64,000 bases of DNA, from the NCBI RefSeq assembly GCF_963678635.1, contig NC_087067.1, positions 26,111,547 through 26,175,546 on the forward strand. Direction: 5' to 3'. The position numbers and the translations under genes were made by a program. Source of the stretch: Symsagittifera roscoffensis. Lineage: Eukaryota; Xenacoelomorpha; Acoela; Convolutidae. This document shows positions 59,301 to 64,000 of this stretch, piece after piece. The notes under the pieces are model-generated. The model made no database searches, was not told the DNA's origin, and saw nothing but the letters and a program-made list of their open reading frames with translations. Numbering within the stretch: the first letter of the stretch is position 1; each line of letters begins with the position of its first letter.

Positions 59301-62300
59301 GTTCGGAATTACAGTTTCACATTGCAGTTTCACATTAAAAATTCACATTTAACAAACCACCAAACACAAAACTTGAAAGATATAAATTTCTAAACAGAAA
59401 TGGGAGAGACAAGAAATCAATTGAACAATGTTGGGGAGCAGTAACAGATTTAGCTAGTACGTGCATTATTCGAGAGGCAGAGACAAGGCAGAATGGACAG
59501 AGTAGTTTTCATTTGTAATAAGAAGAACAGAAAAATCCAACGCACTTTTTCTCGTCGACTATCGGTCCATTGGATGCACTAAGTCAAGATCTCATAGATG
59601 AGAAAGACTATTTTACTAACCAAAAACTAACAAAATGGCCAGATCGATAAACAATAGTCCCAGTTTAAAAAAAATTAATGTACATGGTCACATAAAAAAA
59701 CCGAGTCTTGACATTGAGAGGAGCAACTCATGCATTTCAAGAGAGAAGATAAAGATTTTTAAGTGCTCAGAAATAGACACAACCAGGACCATTCGAAATA
59801 AAAATTTGAGCCGAAAATAACTGGTAGCTACAACTGAGCACAGGGGTCTACCACTGCGGAAACATTGTCTAAAAGCCGGTAAGAGCCTCAAAGAACAATT
59901 GATAATGGCCCACACGAAAAACTTTTAGTTTTTGCTAATTATAAATAAAATTGCACTTTGCAGGGCCATTGTACGCTTTCTGGAGAACGAACAAAAAGTG
60001 CTCTTAAAAATTTTATGAAAACTTCTATGATTATCGATCTGTTTACAAGAAAATCCCTTGCAAAAAATGTTAAACAACAATTCCCCATTCTTGGTCATTT
60101 CTTTTTCAGACAACTACTGTCACCTATTATCGTTTCTTTGAAAAATTAGAGTCGACCATATGTTATGTTTCGTATCTTGTGGTTTTAAAATCTTTTGTGA
60201 AAAGTTTATTTCTGAAAATTTTTACAACTGAAAACGAATTTTTGTTAGAAGTTCCCTGGATAAGCTACTGTCTACCCGTTGGCAACCTCCGACGAGGTCT
60301 TCTAAACCAAGGAGAAATATGGGGCCTCCGAGATTTTTTGGTTAATTTAGATGTCAGAAGGTGTCAGAAAAAGACTAGCGGACGGCGGCTACTTCAGAAA
60401 GAAGCTCAATCAAAACAATGTGCTTCTCTTGTATCCAGTCGTGGCTCTATCCGTTTTTTAAACCCCCTTAGTTTTGATACCTAGTGGCCGCCGCAACGCT
60501 AACTTGGTCGTCGAATTCAATGCCTCAATTGGGGCTGATCCAGGCAGTCCCTCTCGTTTCTACAATCGACTTTTTACGAACGAATTACTCACATTATCTG
60601 CCCCTATCGCAAGACGATCAAGCTGCAGATATTAGAAACGACCTTTTAGGAAGCATTGGCCAGGAGTTGAAAAATAATTTTAAAGACAATGATCATAAAA
60701 TCAAAAAAAAATTTAAAAATTTAAACCATTTTAGAAAATTTCCAATCTCTTATCTCTTAATCTTAGTCTTTTTTAGATTTGCAAAACGTATGAAATCGTA
60801 TTTTTTTTAATTTTGCCAATAATTTTCATATTTTTTTGAACATTTTCTTCTTTGTAAGTCAGATTTGTTTACTTTTAGGTAACCAACTGTAAGATCACCC
60901 ATTTTGCACCAATTTCTTCATTTACATACCCTAAGTCACGTTGATACAATAATTAAATAAGTTCATATTTTAAGTTAATGTGCAATTTGTAATTGTTCCG
61001 ACTTTCGTAACGAAAGTAACGGAGTATTTGTGCTCGGGGTAGGTTTTTTTACTTCAGACAAATTTCGACTTTTTAACTAGCCAATTTTGACCAATTTTTT
61101 AACATCAATCGAAATCTATTGTTGTCCTGAGCTTAAATTTGAAAATATATTTCACCTGTGGTTATTTTTCGTAAAGTTATGGCGTTTTAAAGATTGCTAT
61201 TTTGGCCAATTTGGGACAATTAACGCGCCATATGTTTCCCGCTATTAACGCGTAAGCGAGATTTAATCCGTTTTAGAAATAGTTCCAAATTGGTTCAAGT
61301 TAGATAACATATGAAATTATTGATATGTTAATAGGAGCAGAGTCTATCACTTTGTACTCAATTTGGTGTGAGGGGGGGATGTATTCACAAAAAATCTCAA
61401 AACTTTTTAGAAAAAAATTTTAATTTTATTTTAGTTTATGTAAATTTTCCAAGTTATTACTGCTCCATAGACCTTAAAGTGCAGTCGGAACATTCAGGGC
61501 CTTGCCTTGATACGTGCAGTTTTGTTGGACTACGAATGAAATTTTATGTTCTAATTGGGAACATCAAATTTAGGCGGCAACTTTTCCCGCTTTTTCCTCC
61601 TATTTCAGTCGTTTTCCACTTTTTTCTATTAGATGTTCTATGCGTTTTGGCGCTCTTTTTCAAATTTTAGTGATATCAGTCTACGAGTATTATCTTAAAC
61701 GTAGGAACAAAATCACTACTAACTGGAACTGATCAAAATATCAGACTCCTAAATGCCGAGCAACAACAACTAAAGAGGGCGAAAACTTTATTCAAACGAG
61801 GGTTGAGCATAATCACGACATATCTACTGAAAAACCTGATGCTCGACTGGTTTTGAGAAATATCAAGGACCTGAGCGAGAGTAAAATTCCGACTGTCGCA
61901 GTCGCCACAGCAATTCAGCCCATAACAGACAATTTTGCCACTCAGTTAGCCCTACCAACTAAGAAAAATTTAGTTCGAACTGCACAACGCATGCGCAAGT
62001 AACGAAAACAGGTTTTACCAGTCTCCCCAGCAACCAGAAATTTCCAAATACCCGAGCTATTTAGGAATTTCATAGGATTCGACAGTGAACACTATGATCA
62101 CGAAAGCATTATTTTATTTGGCGACCCAGAAATGCTACGTGTGCTCGAAAATTCATATTTTGGTTGGCTGACGGATTTTTGAAAGTTACTTCTAAACTTT
62201 TTTATCAACTCTACTCTATACATATTCTATTCAGGAATAGCCCCGCTTGCATATATGCTTTCTTAACAAATAAAACAAAAAAACATGCCATCGTTTCTAA

Positions 62301-63998
62301 GAAGCACTGAAAATCTTAACCCCTGTCTGTTAGTAAACCTGAAATTTTTTTGCTGCATTTCATCAGGTTTTGCAAGAACAACAAATATTGTGAAACGCTG
62401 GCGTTATGGCATTCGGTCATATTTTAGTGGTTCACACCCTAGTGTTTGGAAAGTGATCGCAAACTTGCAAAAAGACGCCTCCCTTCGAAAACTTAGTTTC
62501 TTTAACGTCTCGAGCGGGCACCAATTTACAGAAAAGAAAAAATACCGAGTCCTAAACGAAAAAGTGCAGCATTTTATGCAGGTTTACGAAGAGAAAACTG
62601 ATTTGCATTTCTTTCGAGCTATGGCGAACTTGAGCTAAGCATTTGTTCATTTGTTCTTTGTATATATTTTAAAATTAAAATGTTTTTTTTTGTCAGTTTT
62701 TTTGACAAAAAACGTCTCCTTGCAGCCTCCCGGACACGTAAAAAGACGCATTGACTTGACTCACATTTGATAAAGGCTGCCTCTAGCAATTTAATCCCAG
62801 AACATTCGCTCCTTTTGTGGGACGCTAGGTTTGGACTAGGGGCAACCAAACCCTTTAGACATTGCGTTGTATGCCGACAGTTCAAAAAAAAACGGACAAA
62901 CTTTAGATGGTTCGAAAAGTTAGTTAAGGTTTACTTTTAAATGATTGCCAATTGAGAAAAACTTAGTTTAGATGGATCAAACTTTTGGCCACAACCAGTT
63001 TTTTTTGTTCCATAATTCATTTAAATTTAGCCAATTAACCTATTGTTAGCAAAATTATTTCCAAAAACAAGTTCAATTTTGGAGAAACCTAATCATTTTT
63101 GTTTGTTAATTTGAATCATGCCAATCTGAATGGTTTTCAAATTCATATGAAAGTCTAGACTATCGGCAAAGTCATTTCTAATCAAATTTAAACCGCATTT
63201 AGTAGCTTGCTTGTTATTTCGTGTTTCGTTTTGAGTCGCAAAAATTTTGGCAATTAAAGCTTTGATGTTTACCGACGCTATAGTTCCGAATTCCTTTCAA
63301 GTAAGTTTCACTTTGATTCTAACAATTGGTATTAAAAAGAGTTAAATTGTAGTGGTGTTATATAATTCTGGGATTATATGAGAGGGGGTTAAGAAAAAGA
63401 GGGTAAAAACGTGGGGTGATAAGCTTGGTAACAGTTTGAGACCACCTCATTTAGACTTGGTATTGGGTTATCTAATTTCCGATAAACTTTTTTAGACTGT
63501 TTTCGATTTTTTTAAGTTAAGGGGGAAAATGTTTTCGTTAAGGGAAAAAAGTTTGTTTTGAATTTTTTTTGTGCAACTTGCAATGCACAGCTTAAAATTT
63601 CACCTGAAGTTTTTTTGTTTCTAATTTTCGCCTAATATATGCAGCCCCGTAGTGGACTAACCTTTAACCTTCTCAACCAGTTTTTCTTTTTCTTTCTTGT
63701 CACTTCCCTGATTATCTTGAGGGAGCATAAACACAATGCACAGAAACGTCACAAAAAGCCCAAACGAACCGGTCACCAAATAAGGCAATGCAAACCCATG
63801 CATGTTATAAAAGACACTCGCTAAAATTGGGCCCAAAATGGACCCGCTCTCGAACGCGATGACTGTCAGACCCGACATTAGTCCAGCTCGGTCCGGGTAA
63901 AGAGCGAGAAGAATGGGAAATAACGACGCCCAACATGCCGAATAACCGACTCCAGTTCCGACTCTTAAAACCAAAGCCACGCCTATGTAAACCCAAGT
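55824..63998 (-). CDS. MFS transporter, SLC18B1 / vesicular amine transporter-like, 5'-partial
   Basis: Exons in transcript order: 63998-63662 (continues beyond the window), 57442-57268, 56334-55824, joined in phases 1 and 2. The first part has the helix-4 Arg (LVLRVGTGVGYSA), YPDRAGLMSGL and an antiporter-motif-C-like segment (ESGSILGPILASVFYNM), which fit the DHA/SLC18 branch of the major facilitator superfamily. The second gives TIPYALNYSLLGVIAVFFSP (helix 7), the third five more hydrophobic helices with SPVVGYLVDKGYKW, the G-x-x-x-D-[KR] loop that MFS proteins repeat in their second half. Helices 1-3 are outside the window. Expected role: proton-coupled export or vesicular loading of amines or polyamines; the substrate cannot be read from the sequence. 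Motif C is degenerate (GPILAS rather than GPxxGG). Confidence 0.8.
56880..57030. repeat. Family C repeat piece in transporter intron
   Basis: GGGTCGGTCAGCC, GGATGCTTTGGGTGGCCAG, GGGTTGAACCCCTGAGGGAG and GTGAACCCGCTATTG match the other family C ends. Confidence 0.5.
57268..57442 (-). CDS. MFS transporter middle exon: loop and helix 7
   Basis: Completes G+AA (Glu), then a Ser-rich loop, EVMQKVCRSPTIAISTIPYA and the helix NYSLLGVIAVFFSPFLI, ending in the AG of an AG|GTCGGG donor. Acceptor TTTTTTTTCAG. The central-loop position and following helix agree with MFS topology. Confidence 0.78.
57443..60995. other. Transporter intron; purine-rich stretch 58760-59880
   Basis: 58760-59880 is markedly A/G-rich on the plus strand and has two related pieces, CAGAAATTCAAATCCCGATC..GATAGAGTCAGC near 58913 and 59048. 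Short frames such as NLTGRELQKFKSRSRN and IGPLDALSQDLIDEK suggest decayed coding DNA, perhaps from a retroelement, but nothing is intact or recognisable. The rest is unremarkable. Confidence 0.35.
60996..61489 (+). mobile_element. Dispersed repeat family A, copy with both termini
   Basis: Left end GTTCCGACTTTCGTAACGAA, right end CTTAAAGTGCAGTCGGAAC. The outermost GTTCCGACTT and AGTCGGAAC are inverted. About 494 bp, noncoding. CTTTCGTAACGAAAG just inside the left end is a palindrome. This copy defines the element boundaries used for the other family A copies. Confidence 0.75.
61684..62638 (+). pseudogene. FLYWCH / MULE transposase remnant, core deleted
   Basis: 61684-62181: a decayed FLYWCH finger (KCRA, EHNHD; the Cys after NWN is now a stop codon), then IPTVAVATAIQPITDNFATQ, RNFQIPELF and IILFGDPEMLRVLENS, which match the broken gene at 2.3-2.9 kb. 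Further stops interrupt it (near 62000). 62396-62638 is the transposase C terminus: RWRYGIRSYFSGSHPSVWKV, IANLQKDASL, KKKYRVLNEKVQHFM and FFRAMANLS, the pattern NN.VE.WH...R....HPS.W.....LQ that closes FLYWCH-MULE transposases. The catalytic DDE core between them is missing. It sits about 200 bp downstream of a family A element. Confidence 0.8.
62639..63661. other. Transporter intron, nothing recognised
   Basis: No exon or repeat identified. Confidence 0.5.
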
Positions 63999-64000
63999 CG

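Noticed and set aside
60179-60810. Two adjacent plus-strand frames of 101 and 108 codons
   Set aside because: No recognisable domain, no splice signals, and the second ends in a Lys/Phe-rich run typical of chance frames in AT-rich DNA.

Overview
The window reads as AT-rich nuclear DNA of an animal. Coding is split by GT-AG introns, introns run to several kb, there is one candidate NMDA-type glutamate receptor, a vesicular-transporter-like MFS gene and a Kunitz-like secreted protein, and most of the DNA between exons is decayed transposon or satellite. I cannot name the phylum. The visible genes say bilaterian or other neuron-bearing metazoan, but no ribosomal, mitochondrial or lineage-diagnostic gene is present. 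All functions below come from reading translations by eye; nothing was searched.

Layout. 1-4.5 kb: foldback repeat, a repeat of family A and a broken FLYWCH/MULE transposon gene on the minus strand. 4.55-22.03 kb (+): at least nine exons of a divergent GluN1-like ionotropic glutamate receptor, entering in the S1 half of the ligand domain, covering M1, the pore loop, M3, S2, M4 and a short proline/aspartate-rich tail; the 5' exons are missing. Its introns hold a degenerate ~160-bp tandem array, a 36-copy 93-bp satellite, ATCGAT-rich DNA, an unidentified minus-strand exon and a J-domain-like minus-strand exon. 22-27 kb: a possible second C-terminal exon, a truncated duplicate of the J-domain gene's 3' end, and a Kunitz-like exon (+). 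27-33 kb: noncoding apart from one coiled-coil exon (-).

33.3-54.3 kb (-): a large unrecognised gene. Seven exons join in phase: a Ser/Thr-rich first exon, a 5.3-kb exon with five ~205-270-aa repeats, acidic exons, and three successive exons that each carry an INNM..KVTR motif. This is the best candidate for an undescribed protein family in the window. The long intron between its fifth and sixth exons contains several inverted-repeat elements.

55.8-64 kb (-): three exons of an MFS transporter resembling SLC18B1, continuing past the right edge, with a MULE remnant and a TIR element in its 6-kb intron. The two minus-strand genes lie head to tail about 1.5 kb apart. No operon-like organisation, tRNA, rRNA or CRISPR array was found. 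No shared pathway links these genes; the receptor and the transporter would both fit neurons or secretory cells, but that is inference.
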